Below are positions 24,067 to 34,731 of a stretch of 64,000 bases of DNA, piece after piece. Position numbers and translations under genes: made by a program. The notes below the pieces were generated by a model. It was not told the origin of the DNA, ran no database searches, and was given only the letters and a program-made list of their open reading frames with translations. Numbering within the stretch: the stretch's first letter is position 1; each line of letters starts with the position of its first letter. This DNA comes from Psilocybe azurescens (taxonomy: Eukaryota; Basidiomycota; Agaricomycetes; Agaricales; Agrocybaceae), in the NCBI GenBank assembly GCA_023853785.1, contig JAJIRX010000208.1, positions 1 through 64,000 of the forward strand, written 5' to 3'.

Positions 24067-26440
24067 ATGGACAGCGATATCAGTCCTGCAGACGAGAAGT
24101 TGAAGACACAGTCGGAGGGGGCGTCTGGTAGCGCTGAGCTCATATCATATTCGATGGACAACAATGGACCGATGTTCGTATCGTCGATAACGAAGGATGA
24201 ACCTATAGTCACAAGAAAAGAACTATGGAGTTATTATTGTAAGTTATGTTTGCCTTTCCCAGTCAAGCCACCACTGCTGAACTTTGTGCTATTCCAAAGT
24301 ATACTACAATGGCGATAACGTATGGTTACTGCTCACTCTACGCTACAATCTTATTGAGATCAATGTTTATCAGGGAGTTGGTCCATTAGGATTCTCTATG
24401 ACTCTATTTCAGTCCTTAGCGTTTAGCGCAGGCTACGACCCAGCCAGAGGGCCAGGATCATCATGCAATGGAGACGGCTCTTCCGGAAATTGCGTGCTTC
24501 CTTGGGCAGGTGGTACCAAGTCGGTTTCCAGTGTGGTCCTCATCGCAAACGGTATCAGTTTTGCTGTACGTGTTGAGTCCCATTACATTCCTCCAACGCT
24601 GACGATTTGCTCAGATCATGACCATGATATTCACAACCATAGGCTCTGCCGCCGACTACGGGACCTTCGGACGTTGGCTGTTGCTGGTCATCACGGTCAT
24701 TTGTTGGGCATCTCAATTCGCAGAGATGAGTCTTACAAGCACGTTCCTTCCTATACTCTTCCTATTCATTTAGTTCATGAATACACTCGACAGCCCCTTC
24801 GCGTTGGCCGCTCGCTATGGCTCTATATATGATAGGCTTTATCTCATACGGCGCTACATTAGTGTTCTATGCAGCCATATTCCCCCGCCTCGCCCGCAAT
24901 ACGAAACACACTCGAACACTGCTTACCAAATACGAATCAGGCGAAATCACGAAGGAAGAGTACGAAGTTGAGGGGAGTCTAGAAAAGAATCGAATTAGTA
25001 ACATTTCCACAGTCAGTCACATCACACTCTTTTTTTCTCCTTTCAGTCTTTTCATGTCTTTTCTTCAGGCGCACAGTAACATCGGCTACATTGCTACTCT
25101 TTGCCTGAACCTGTCCATTCTCCTTCCATTGGCCAGCAACGCGAAAGTCAATAACTATACGCTTGTTTTGTAAAAGTGCCCCTTTGTCGGATCTAATCTC
25201 ACTCTAACTTTTACCGCATTTCAGAACCAATGCATACTGGGTGGTAACGGGCATTTGGTGGTGTGCGTCGCCTTCTATCTCGCCTGTTAGGTTGTATACT
25301 GACATCTGATATACAGTCATCTTTCAGCAACCACGTCCTGGACCCGCTCTTCCTAAAGGAGAGCATTATATCACTATTGGATGGAAGCAGGTTCGTTCTT
25401 CCACTTTCACAAACTTGTAAAACTAATTGTGCAATATAGCTCTGGGCAGCCAGTAAACAGTATAAGCAATTGCCGTATACCTTCATCTACCTATTCGCTT
25501 TCTTTCTTCTAGCAGATGTACGCCGATTTCACACCCGTCGTTGCAGAAGACTCAGACTCATAATGATTCTGATACTCTAGGGCCTTAACACAACCGGAAC
25601 CTTGATATCCATATGTCAAAACGACAAATTCTCATTCAGCTTCCTCCAGAACACATATTTGGGGCTTGCCCAGGCGATCACATCCACTATGAGCACCCTT
25701 GGTTTCTGGTACTTCCAGAGGTATTTCAAAATCAGTACCAAGAAGATGGTAAAGCCTTTCTCATTTTGTACGACTTCGTATCTCTAAATCTCCGTATCCT
25801 TCCCAGTTTGTTGTAACCAATGTCGTCACCATACTTATCCCGTTCTGGGGCATGCTTGGTATATGGACCAACAAGATTGGGTATGAACTCAATTACCAGA
25901 CTTATGAAACTGCGTGTGTGGACTAATTGCACCCTTCAGATTCCATAACGTCTGGGAATTTTGGTAAGTCAAGAGCTTCTTCTATGGCCAGTACGATTCT
26001 GATAGTGACACTGCAGGGCATACAACGTCGTTTTCGGCCTCTTCCAAGCGCCTTATTACGCATTTGCGCAGACCATGATGGCCGAGCTCACGCCTCCCGG
26101 ATTCGACAACATGGTAAGCAACTAATTCCATACTTCATTATCGTCAACATTTGCCCAAGCCCTCAACTCAATCCTTTCAATCGTCGCGTCACTGCAGTTC
26201 TTCGGGCTCTTCGGACTCTCCAATCGCGCGTCGTCGATGATAGGCCCGAACGTGATCCAAGCCATCATCGATAAATCAGGAAGCAATTGGATGGGCTTTC
26301 CGTTCCTTTTCGCGCTGTGCTTCGCGGCATCGCTAGTGATTTGGTTTTTCATTGATATCGAGAAAGGGAGGAAAGACGCGATTGCGTGGGCGGATGGTAT
26401 TCGAAAGAAAGCCGATTTGGCATCGCAGATTACTTCATAG
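24067..26440 (+). CDS. ATG22: Atg22-like vacuolar transporter (MFS)
   Basis: Fourteen exons give a continuous frame of about 540 residues, from ATG 24067 (MDSDISPADEK) to TAG 26438-26440. The protein matches the Atg22 family along its length: LYYNGDNGVGPLGFSM, SVVLIANGISFAIMTMIF, GSAADYGTFGRW, ALYMIGFISYGATLVFYAA, SLEKNRISNIS, a QQPRPGPALPKGE loop, and ADGLNTTGT. The end is NRASSMIGPNVIQAIIDKSG and a charged tail. Eleven to twelve membrane helices are expected. In yeast, Atg22 exports amino acids from the vacuole after autophagic breakdown; the same role is inferred here. One intron (24739-24793) appears to use a GC donor. No frame damage. Confidence 0.9.
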
Positions 26441-26834
26441 ATGGTGTGTATCCTTTTTGTGGTAATCATGACAATTCCTTCCATGATTGTTTCTATGCAG
26501 TCTTTTTCAACAGTTTAGCTGTAGCGATCATTTGATAACGAATTAGTAATGGCTTGTCGCCTCGAGTCATTCTTTCAACTACGTCTTTGTAATCCAGACA
26601 TTTTCTCCGTCGAAAACGGTGCCTATGAAGACTTGGATACAAATCACATACATACGATTAGGGGGCGAATCTGCGCAGCGCGATCGAGTCATTCGACTAC
26701 TACATAGTACATAATTTCGGATCTTGCCGGCATAAGTGATCTACTTAAGATAAAGATGCCGCACTACCTTTCAATCTTTAGTGCATTGAACGTTCCGCCA
26801 ATTTCATCTCGAACCTCCTGCACCGATCGATACA
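26441..26834. other. Spacer between two co-oriented genes
   Basis: About 390 bases holding the 3' end of the Atg22 gene and the promoter of the ITPase gene. No other gene seen. Confidence 0.6.
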
Positions 26835-27705
26835 ATGACACCTGGGAAACGTCTAGGTACGCACAATGGGGCTCTCAGTTCGGCGATATCTCACGTATAT
26901 CGACGTGTTCACAGTATTTGTTACTGGCAATGCAAACAAATTGAAAGAGGTCAAGCAAATCCTCTCTGAAGGAGGACATCCGATCGAAATAGATTCTCAA
27001 AGTCTAGACAGTAAGTTTCTGTACTAAACTGGTGTTAAAGATCTGGAGCTTCTCAATGGAGCGTTCTGCAGTCCCTGAAATCCAGGGAACCACCATAGAA
27101 GTCGCGAGCGACAAGTGTAAAAGGGCAGCCGAGCTCGTAAGCCATTTATACGCGTTTCGCGAGTGCTACTTCATCCAGTTAACCTGAAACTGGCCTGTTT
27201 TCCCAGATTGGAGGACCTTGTATCACAGAAGATACCGCTCTCTGCTACGTCGCCCTAAAAGGCCTGCCTGGCCCATATATTAAACACTTCATGACCGAAC
27301 TTGGACACGAAGGACTGAATGCGTTGCTCGTTGGATTCCCTACTAAAGCAGCTGAGGCCGTCTGCACATTCGCATATTCAGCAGGTCCAGGTAAAAATCA
27401 CGTGTATTGGAATTCTGAGAGATACTCTGAACACTTTTTTCAGGGACAGAACCTATCATCTTTGAAGGACGAACGGACGGCACTATTGTGCCTGCACGAG
27501 GCACGAAGGTCTTCGGCTGGGACGCTATCTTCGAACCTCTAGGAACCGGACAAACGTACGTTTATGTCGCAATATTTATGTGTTCTCACTCAATAATAAT
27601 GTTGATAACAGCTACGCGGAAATGCCCTCGGATCAGAAAAACAAGATGTCGCACAGATATAAAGCACTAGACAAACTCCGCACCTACCTCCAATCTCTGC
27701 CTTAG
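26835..27705 (+). CDS. HAM1: Inosine triphosphate pyrophosphatase (HAM1/ITPA family)
   Basis: Six exons (26835-26856, 26915-27010, 27072-27136, 27207-27390, 27444-27555, 27612-27705) give 190 residues, the usual family length. Family signatures are all present: [13 protein letters not shown] at the nucleotide-binding start, [67 protein letters not shown]. The enzyme hydrolyses ITP, dITP and XTP to the monophosphates and keeps non-canonical purines out of DNA and RNA; it acts in cytosol and nucleus and needs Mg. The short first exon (MTPGKRL) is supported by the phase of the next exon. Gene intact. Confidence 0.95.
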
Positions 27706-29461
27706 AGTTAGGGAGACATTATCAGATTTTACATCGGATTATACCACATATCAGGCTATTTGGTCCCTCGAGAGCGGTTATGCATAAAAGGGATTCTTTG
27801 AACCCCTTTGTTAGTTGCTCAAAAGTTGCAATCTAGTTATGTTACCACCACGTAGGTAGATATAGATACATTATTTGCAGTTTGTGTCTCTTAGGTACAT
27901 AGCTCGAGTACTCTGTGAGGTTAAGATCACGTCTAGTAGCCTAGATAAAGAATAAGGTATATGATACTGTAGAGCAAGAAAATCAAGAGGTTATGTAGTA
28001 CAAGTTAATCACAAAGAAAACTTAAGACCAAGGAGACCTCATGGACCGGTGATCAGAGTTTAGGTTTGGTTTTATCGTTGAATATGAGGGCTATGTTAAC
28101 AGTAGAGTGGATTGCAGATATGCATAGCTTATCATCAGCCCAGAGCTATAAAAAAAAAAAAAAAAAAAAAAAGACAGATTATTATGAAGGTGTTATGGTC
28201 AATGGAGGATAACAGAGCGCTACTCGCCTCACACCTCATGGTTCTTATCCTACCTTTTCCAGACACGGAATTCGATATTATTTTGACTTTTTGGCCTCTA
28301 CAATCCTTCTGTGAGGAAACAAGATTCGCATGATCACCTTGTACTTACAGACGAATTGCACGATGCCAAACGAGGTTCATGGACTGGGAAACACCAGTAC
28401 CATCAAATCCTTGTGCAGTTCCGAGAGTCACAAGCGATGCAACGGTACAACTTTAGATTATCAAATGAATAAACAAGGTCGAGGGCTAATAAACTGTATG
28501 AACATACAGGTCTACCATGTACGCCGCACAAGCGCCGTGCAAAATTTGGCGAACGTTACACATTTCTACAAAATTGGTATCGTTTCGGTAAACCTCTGTC
28601 CGTATAACTCGGCCATAGAGATAAAAATCAACAAGTACCTTTCTCGACCGTGATATTGAATATCGTCTCTGCGTAGGTGTAATGATTTTCTTCGTGAATG
28701 TTCATTTCTACCCAGTTCAAGTTTTGACCTATGTCCGCCCCGAAAGAAGTGCTCTTGGTGCCCACAAAAGGTGAAGTATTGCAAGACAAAATCTCTTTGT
28801 TTCTGTCGATGCGTTACCCCGCATGTGCGATACGTCGATATCTTTTTCGTATGCCCATTTGCTCATCGAAGTCGGTAGAAAGATTTGTAAATGGCCCATC
28901 GTATGATCTAGTGGTAAAACGTGTGCTGAGAAGAGAAGATGTCAGTTCTTATTATTGACTGACTTTATTAAACAGAAGCTTCAGGCGATCGGAAAAAATG
29001 GTTACGAAAGACTTTTCTCTCCGCGTGGAATGCTCTTTTCGCCACTGCGAGTGAAATTCATAACAAAATCGACATCTTGTCGGCCATAAAAACACGCATA
29101 CCCATCAGATTCGTTCACAGGCAAACCAACCGATTATCCAGTTATTTCTTGTTTTTTCCAAGCAAACAAGCGATATTAGTTAGGGATGTGGACCTACATT
29201 TGTTTTTGGCTGGAGTTGCTAAAATATGAATCTCGCGATTCGCTCCCTCGACGCTGGGCGCTCGCACGTGGTTATCGGTTCCTATCTTGGCAACCGCCGA
29301 CCGGTCATCCGGAATGCAAGCCAGCCGGGTCAGCTCTTTCTCTCTTCCGTGATTTTCATTATGTGTCCGATGTCGCCGTTGGTCTCGAGATCGCTTATTT
29401 TCTGCACCTTGGGACCTTCATAGCCTTGAAGACTGCTTTAAGTTCTGGACAGTGTATAACC
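27706..29461. other. Spacer with a 23-base A run
   Basis: No gene supported over about 1.75 kb. It contains an uninterrupted run of 23 A at 28150-28172, which could be the tail of a retroposed sequence, although I found no element or target duplication around it. The part after 29160 contains the promoter of the first thioesterase. Confidence 0.5.
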
Positions 29462-30259
29462 ATGGCAAGCCAAGTCGAGACAGAAGCATTTCTCCGATCA
29501 CGTCTCCCTGCAGATATCACATCAGGAATAACTGGGAACACACCTCTCGAACTCAAGGAAATACCGGTGAAATGGCTGGCCATCTTCAGGAATAAAGGGA
29601 CGGGGTTCGGAGGAAACATTTCGGCAAGGATAAAGGTCGTAGATGTATCCGTGGTCCCCAACCCCGACGATCCCTTGAAAACGGAAGGAAAGGTGACTTG
29701 TGAGATAGAAGTAACACCGGGTGAGTATTTACTGTAAAAAGAATTTGAATTAGTTTGTTGAAGTTTACTCTATCATAGATATGTGCAGTAGCGGTGGCAC
29801 ATTAAATCAAGGCTGTATAGTCTATTTAATTGACGAGTAGGTTTAAATGGAACAAACTACTCATTTATATGCTCAAAGCGATGATATTTTTAGGTGTTCT
29901 ACTTTAGCGATGGTTATCATTAACGCGCATACAGGTCTGAACACCCCGCCGGGTGTATCGCAGACCATCAACACGTATTTCCACTTTCCTGCTGTCGTGT
30001 GAGTGTAGAATAATGAGGACTCCTTTTCGTCGTTGACCCATTACCTAGGGGCACAAAACTGCGCATCGTAAGTGCATCCCTGGCATCTGGAGAGGAAACA
30101 AATACCGGGAAATGCGCGGTGAGATCAAATATGTTCAATGATTGGAGCACAACTCAGTTCGATTAACAGGTCTGGGACAAAAACAATCATCGACTCGTTG
30201 CTACGGGAATTCAACAGACAATGTCTCCCTCCAAACCAGCAACATGGCTCAAGGGATAA
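29462..30259 (+). CDS. HotDog-fold thioesterase (acyl-CoA thioesterase 13 / PaaI-like)
   Basis: Five exons (29462-29720, 29779-29836, 29894-29998, 30049-30118, 30170-30259) give 193 residues with consistent phases. The core of the HotDog fold is recognisable: DMCSSGGTLNQGCIVYLIDE (in most relatives the loop is GGTLHGG), then CSTLAMVI, PPGVSQTINTYFHFPAVVGT, KLRIVSASLASG, and CAVWDKNNHRLVATGIQ near the end. These enzymes cleave acyl-CoA thioesters, usually as dimers or tetramers in mitochondria or cytosol; the acyl substrate is not predictable. The usual His of the loop is replaced by Gln (NQG), which could alter activity. A diverged copy follows immediately. Confidence 0.82.
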
Positions 30260-30694
30260 CCTGTATACTCAGCGTCCTCCTACCAAACTATACTGCATCT
30301 ACGATAATCTACTACGCTACAATTATACCGGTATTGTTGTTACATTATTAAATTGATTAATTCTCCTCGTCTGCAACACATTCCGAAAGGCAGCCATTAT
30401 TTCGAGCGATACCTGCAGCCTCTAATGCCACGCCACGATGAGCCATAGCACCCTAAAGACTCCTAAGAAACCCTTGCGAAGATTGTAATGGGTGGCTTAT
30501 CTAGCCACAGTGCTTGAATTGCTCGACCGGCTGGGAGCTCTCTGTAGCCTGGCGCAGTGGCGCCTGATAATGACTGACTGAGAAATCCCTGCCACAGAGT
30601 TATGTATGTAGCCGGTCATGTAGTTACCGGAGATCTTTATATAACAAGGGGTACATACTGGTACATATATTCCCAGAAACGTCTCGGTTACAAT

Positions 30695-31544
30695 ATGCCC
30701 CCACAAAATGACCTTGAATACTTAATAAATCACCCCTTTTCCTCAGAAATCATGTCCACCATTGGTGGAAACGCGTCCTTGTTTATCAAGGAAGCCGCAG
30801 TTCGATGGTACATGATGCTAGACATGCGGGGAGCTCATCATTTGGGCATTCGATGAGAACCCGGCTGGAACTCAAAGAGGTGTCCATTGAGCCTTCTCCA
30901 GACGACCCGAAAAAGATGTCTTCAAAGATGGTTTGTGATCTCGAAATTACGCCAGGTGAGTGTCAAAGATTGTTGTTGTTTTGTGTTGAGCGCTCATGAA
31001 TGGAAAATATGAACTAGATATGTGCAATGAAGATGGTATCATGAGCCAGGGGTCCATGACTTGTCTAATGGATGAGTGCGACATTTCTTATCTCATGTCA
31101 GAAACCTGAAGCTTAACGAGTTTCCTTTGAAATTTTGAGGGGTCTGCCATTTCCCTGTTACTGATGAGGTTGTTGGAGGACGAGAACGAGGTCATCGGTG
31201 TCACGCAGACGTTCAACTTCTTTTTCCATCATTCTGCACCGCCAGCGTAAGTTTCATAGGTAATGACGTCCGCAGCCTATTGCTTTTCTGATCTAGTTTA
31301 TTATAGAGGCTCCAGGATAAGGATTATCAACCGCTCAGTATCCACAGCAGAGGACGTAGGGTGCTGTCAGAGCGAAGTCGGGCTTCATCTTCTTGGACGA
31401 GGACATATCTGACCGCTATTTCTCCTTGTGTAGATCTGGGATGTCGAGAAACATAGATTAATCGTCAGCGGCACGCAGCTACAAATGAAACCGTCAGTAG
31501 TAGTAGATCCTTCTAGTATACACCATAGAAAAAGCAAGCTATGA
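30695..31544 (+). CDS. Second HotDog thioesterase copy, frame-disrupted
   Basis: Tandem paralogue of the preceding gene, same exon layout, 435 bases downstream. Matching parts are IMSTIGGNASLFIKEAAVRW, DMCNEDGIMSQGSMTCLMDE, VIGVTQTFNFFFHHSAPPAG, SRIRIINRS and the last exon IWDVEKHRLIVSGTQLQMKP. Two lesions break the frame: near 30850 the two homologous halves lie one base apart, and the exon beginning at about 31140 is one base out of phase, which one more G in the run 31139-31142 would cure. The catalytic loop reads MSQG. Either a decaying duplicate or a working gene with two sequence errors. Confidence 0.65.
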
Positions 31545-31951
31545 CTATGACAAGGCCAACCTGAATTTGATTGTTGGATTGTATTTATATCGAATTGTTC
31601 AAAATATATCATTGTTCTATCGACTAGCTACTAACTAACTATTTACAAGATAATGTGACGCGCCAATGCTGAGGGATAGAAGTAGTTTCCCATCTCTGGG
31701 CGAGTGGAAACATGATGAGCGAGAAAATATAGCAGATCATAGGGAGGTAAGATATCGTGCGTGACGTTCGTGTGGGTGTGCGGGTCGAAGAAAGCAATAA
31801 ATCCAAGCATAATACCAGTTATAGCCCCATTCAAGGGCCCATGAGAAGGAAAAGAAAAAGTAGTACAAGTAAGAAGAACAGAGGATAGAGTAGGTGGCGC
31901 TGGAAACCAAAACAGAGGAAGAGAGAAACAAAGAGCAAAAAGAGCGGAGAT
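31545..31951. other. Convergent spacer
   Basis: The 3' flanks of the thioesterase copy (plus) and the NADAR gene (minus). Nothing else seen. Confidence 0.6.
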
Positions 31952-34079
31952 CTAGGAGCGTAACTTCTCGCGAACGCGAGTCATAATTTTCCCTAGGTGG
32001 TTCTGACCATCACCTGACGGGCCAGTTCCCCAGAAACCATCTATTGGGTCGATATACTCGATATTCGCAAAACCGGTATTCAAAAGAAGAGAACGAAGGT
32101 CTGGGTGTTGCCGCGTTTTGAGCCAGACAACTTCTTCCATCTATTGAAGTAAAATAAGCAATCGATATAAGGCCTAAAAAAGAAGATTAAGAAAAAAACG
32201 TACAAATTCAACACACTTATGTTGCCAGTCGTTCCTCATAAACTCCTGGTACTGCTGTGCCAGAGGATACACAGAATGGATGTCTGGCGTTCTCCTGATC
32301 ATCTCTGCTATATCAGGGCGTGTGTCGATAAACTTCATAGCTTCATGGAGATGCAGCGCCGTCCGGTACATCTGGTTCCGGTACAAAACGCGGTATTGGG
32401 AGTGACTCAGAAAGCCGTTGAGTGGGCTGAACTGGTCGAATTGAATAGGCGGCGGATTGCTTGGTACTGGAGGTACTGGAGGTATAGGATCGGACGAAGG
32501 GGAAGATTGTGAGTGCATTGGCGACGAACCATAATGTGAACTCCCCCCTCCCGGCTGAGGAAACTGGATATTCTGAGGCTGAAGATAGTTCGGCCCCGGC
32601 GTGCCGATCCCAGCATAATTCCTACTTGACCGCGAACCTGATCGATGAAGCTTGTCAGACTGGGGCTGCGGCATCTGCATTTGAGGTTGTGTGAGTTGGG
32701 ATTGTTGCATCGGCATTTGAGGTGTGATATCGAGCTGATTTGGCCCTTGAGGCATTTGCATTTGAGGCTGCGTGAGTTGAGATTGTGGCATTTGAGGAAT
32801 GTCAGCGGGTTGACCGGGGCCCTGAGGCATCTGCATTTGAGGCTGCGTGAGTTGGGATTGTTGCATTTGGGGTATATCAGGTTGAGTCGCTGGTCCTTGA
32901 GGCATTTGCATTTGTGGCTGCGCTATTTGTGATTGCTGCATTTGACCTTGCGGGAATTGGGGCTGGGGCTGTTGGGCTTGAGGTTGTGGCATTTGCGTTT
33001 GAGGTTGTGTAAGCTGAGATTGGAACTGGACCTGCGATCCTTTGAAAATTGGGACAACTTGGACTGGTTCCTTTGACTTTTCTTTTTGCTGAATGCACGA
33101 AGTATACCCTTCACGGATTTATTTCTTTTCACAGTCGGATTCTCGGCATCGTATACATGCTGTCGAGAACCATACGTGGTCGCAAGCAAAGCGGCGGATG
33201 TCCTTGGCAAGTCGGCGAGGCCTTTATATGGGGTCATCTCATAGATATCTCGAGGAGGCGGAGGAAGCGGATTTGTAAGACGTCTTCTAGGTCTTTCACC
33301 CTTGGGGCCATAGACAACGGACTCAGCGGATGGCATGGGCCTGAGTATTCTTTGAATGTCGTCGTCGATGGGTTCCGGGGTATCGTATCTGACTGGAGAA
33401 CGTCGGCGAGAATAGTTTCTGTTGGTATCATTGTTACGAAGGCCTCTTGGACGATCTTCTTCGTGGTCTCGATCATCGCGCCTGGTAGATGGAGGGATAA
33501 ATGGAGTTGGAGCTCGACGATTGCGACCCCTTGAGGAATTTGCAGTGGTGGATCCTGTTAAGCAGTAAATACATCTTCTTTTTCGAGGAATGATTCAATA
33601 ATGGACAAACGTTGAATTTCGGGCACAGGCATGCTAGGCCCATCAGGGTCGGGTCGATGGCGAGATTCCGACTGAGCGCGTTGATGTCGTGCTATAGCAA
33701 ACAATCAGAATACAATATCAACTAGAGAAATGTTTCAACGTACCTTCTGACGGCGCCTCTCCTGCAAACCCTCCCACAAAATTCTCCGAATGTGTTTTCC
33801 TCGATTTCTTCTTCTTTTTGGTGGTTTATCCTGCGGGAGCCAACCCATCATACGCGGCGGACGATTATATGCTGCTTGGCCATAGAATTCAGGTGGTATG
33901 ACACCATATTGTTGCATCTGGGGTTGAGCAAACATTGGCTGTCCTGGCGGTATGAATCCGCCACCGTATGGGGGCATGAAAGGCTGTTGAGTGGCAGCGT
34001 ATTGTGAATATGGAGGAGCTCCATATGGATATTGCATGTTCTTGTTTCCACGTCCGAATTTCGACTGTCCCGAGCCCAT
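31952..34079 (-). CDS. NADAR-domain protein with Gln/Pro-rich repeat region
   Basis: The first exon (about 33744-34079, MGSGQSKFGRGNK) encodes a Gln/Tyr/Pro-rich segment. It is followed by an Arg/Ser-rich part, a GILRAFSKKK basic block, the Gln/Pro repeats, and the C-terminal domain split over exons 32204-33550 and 31952-32140. That domain reads FLSHSQYRVLYRNQMYRTAL, LHEAMKFIDTRPDIAEMIRR, MEEVVWLKTRQHPDLRSLLL, DPIDGFWGTGPSGDGQNHLG, matching NADAR: the LHEAMKF block, the lysine/arginine near it, and the FWGxGxxGxGxNxLG end. NADAR proteins act on NAD and ADP-ribose derivatives; some remove ADP-ribose from DNA. The frame needs one more T in 33083-33087. The donor of the first intron is uncertain. 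Confidence 0.8.
32640..32995 (-). repeat. About 75-bp repeats encoding LTQPQMQMPQGP units
   Basis: Five imperfect copies of a 23-27-residue unit with core LTQPQMQMPQGP and end QMxQSQ. The repeat gives a low-complexity, intrinsically disordered Gln/Pro tract directly before the NADAR domain. Confidence 0.8.
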
Positions 34080-34731
34080 AGTGATGATATAAAGATTGAC
34101 AAAGTTCTAATAGAATGAAGAGTTGAAACGAAGTTCTGAGAGATTCCATATTCAAGTCAGAACGAAAGCTGCCAATCGATAACAACAAAGACATGCTCAC
34201 GATATGTGTGAGGTCGTAATATTCAAATCATGACGAGGAGTAGAAGTGTGAGAGGTAGCGCAGCGGTGAGTAGAGGTGAAGGTGTTTCAACTCATGAAGT
34301 CAAAGTTCTTAAATGAACATGACCCAATCAGGCAATTTCGCCCTTACACGTGCACCACAACACCTGAAATTCCTGAATGCCGCATTGACGAGATGGCTAC
34401 TTAATGGACTGGATGATAGAAAAGTCTTCCGATTTGCAATAACGACGGAGGACCAGGAAGGTCATAAATCACAGAAAAAGAGACATAAAAGTGCAGTATA
34501 AAAGAGCATGTCATAGCGCGACTCTTATTAATCCTCAGTGAGGAGCACTACACAAAATTCTTACATCGCGAAGGAGTTTCATTGGATATTTGAATGCCTG
34601 CCTTCGGAGCAGTTCATGATGAATCATTCGTGCAACCAAGACTTCGAGATAGCCGGGCATTGCATGTAGAGCTCAACTGCCGCATAGTATAAGTATAAGC
34701 AATACGTCACGAACATAACATGAAACTCACT
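34080..34731. other. Spacer
   Basis: Promoter of the minus-strand NADAR gene and 3' flank of the La-type gene. No gene supported. Confidence 0.6.

Noticed and set aside
28150..28172. Poly-A tail of a retroposon
   Set aside because: A 23-A run is present but I found no upstream element sequence or flanking target duplication.
33234..33476. Second reading frame inside the NADAR gene (FVTMIPTETILADVLQ)
   Set aside because: The neighbouring frame joins the conserved basic block and the RDIYEMTPYKG segment; this one ends soon after and has no partner exons.
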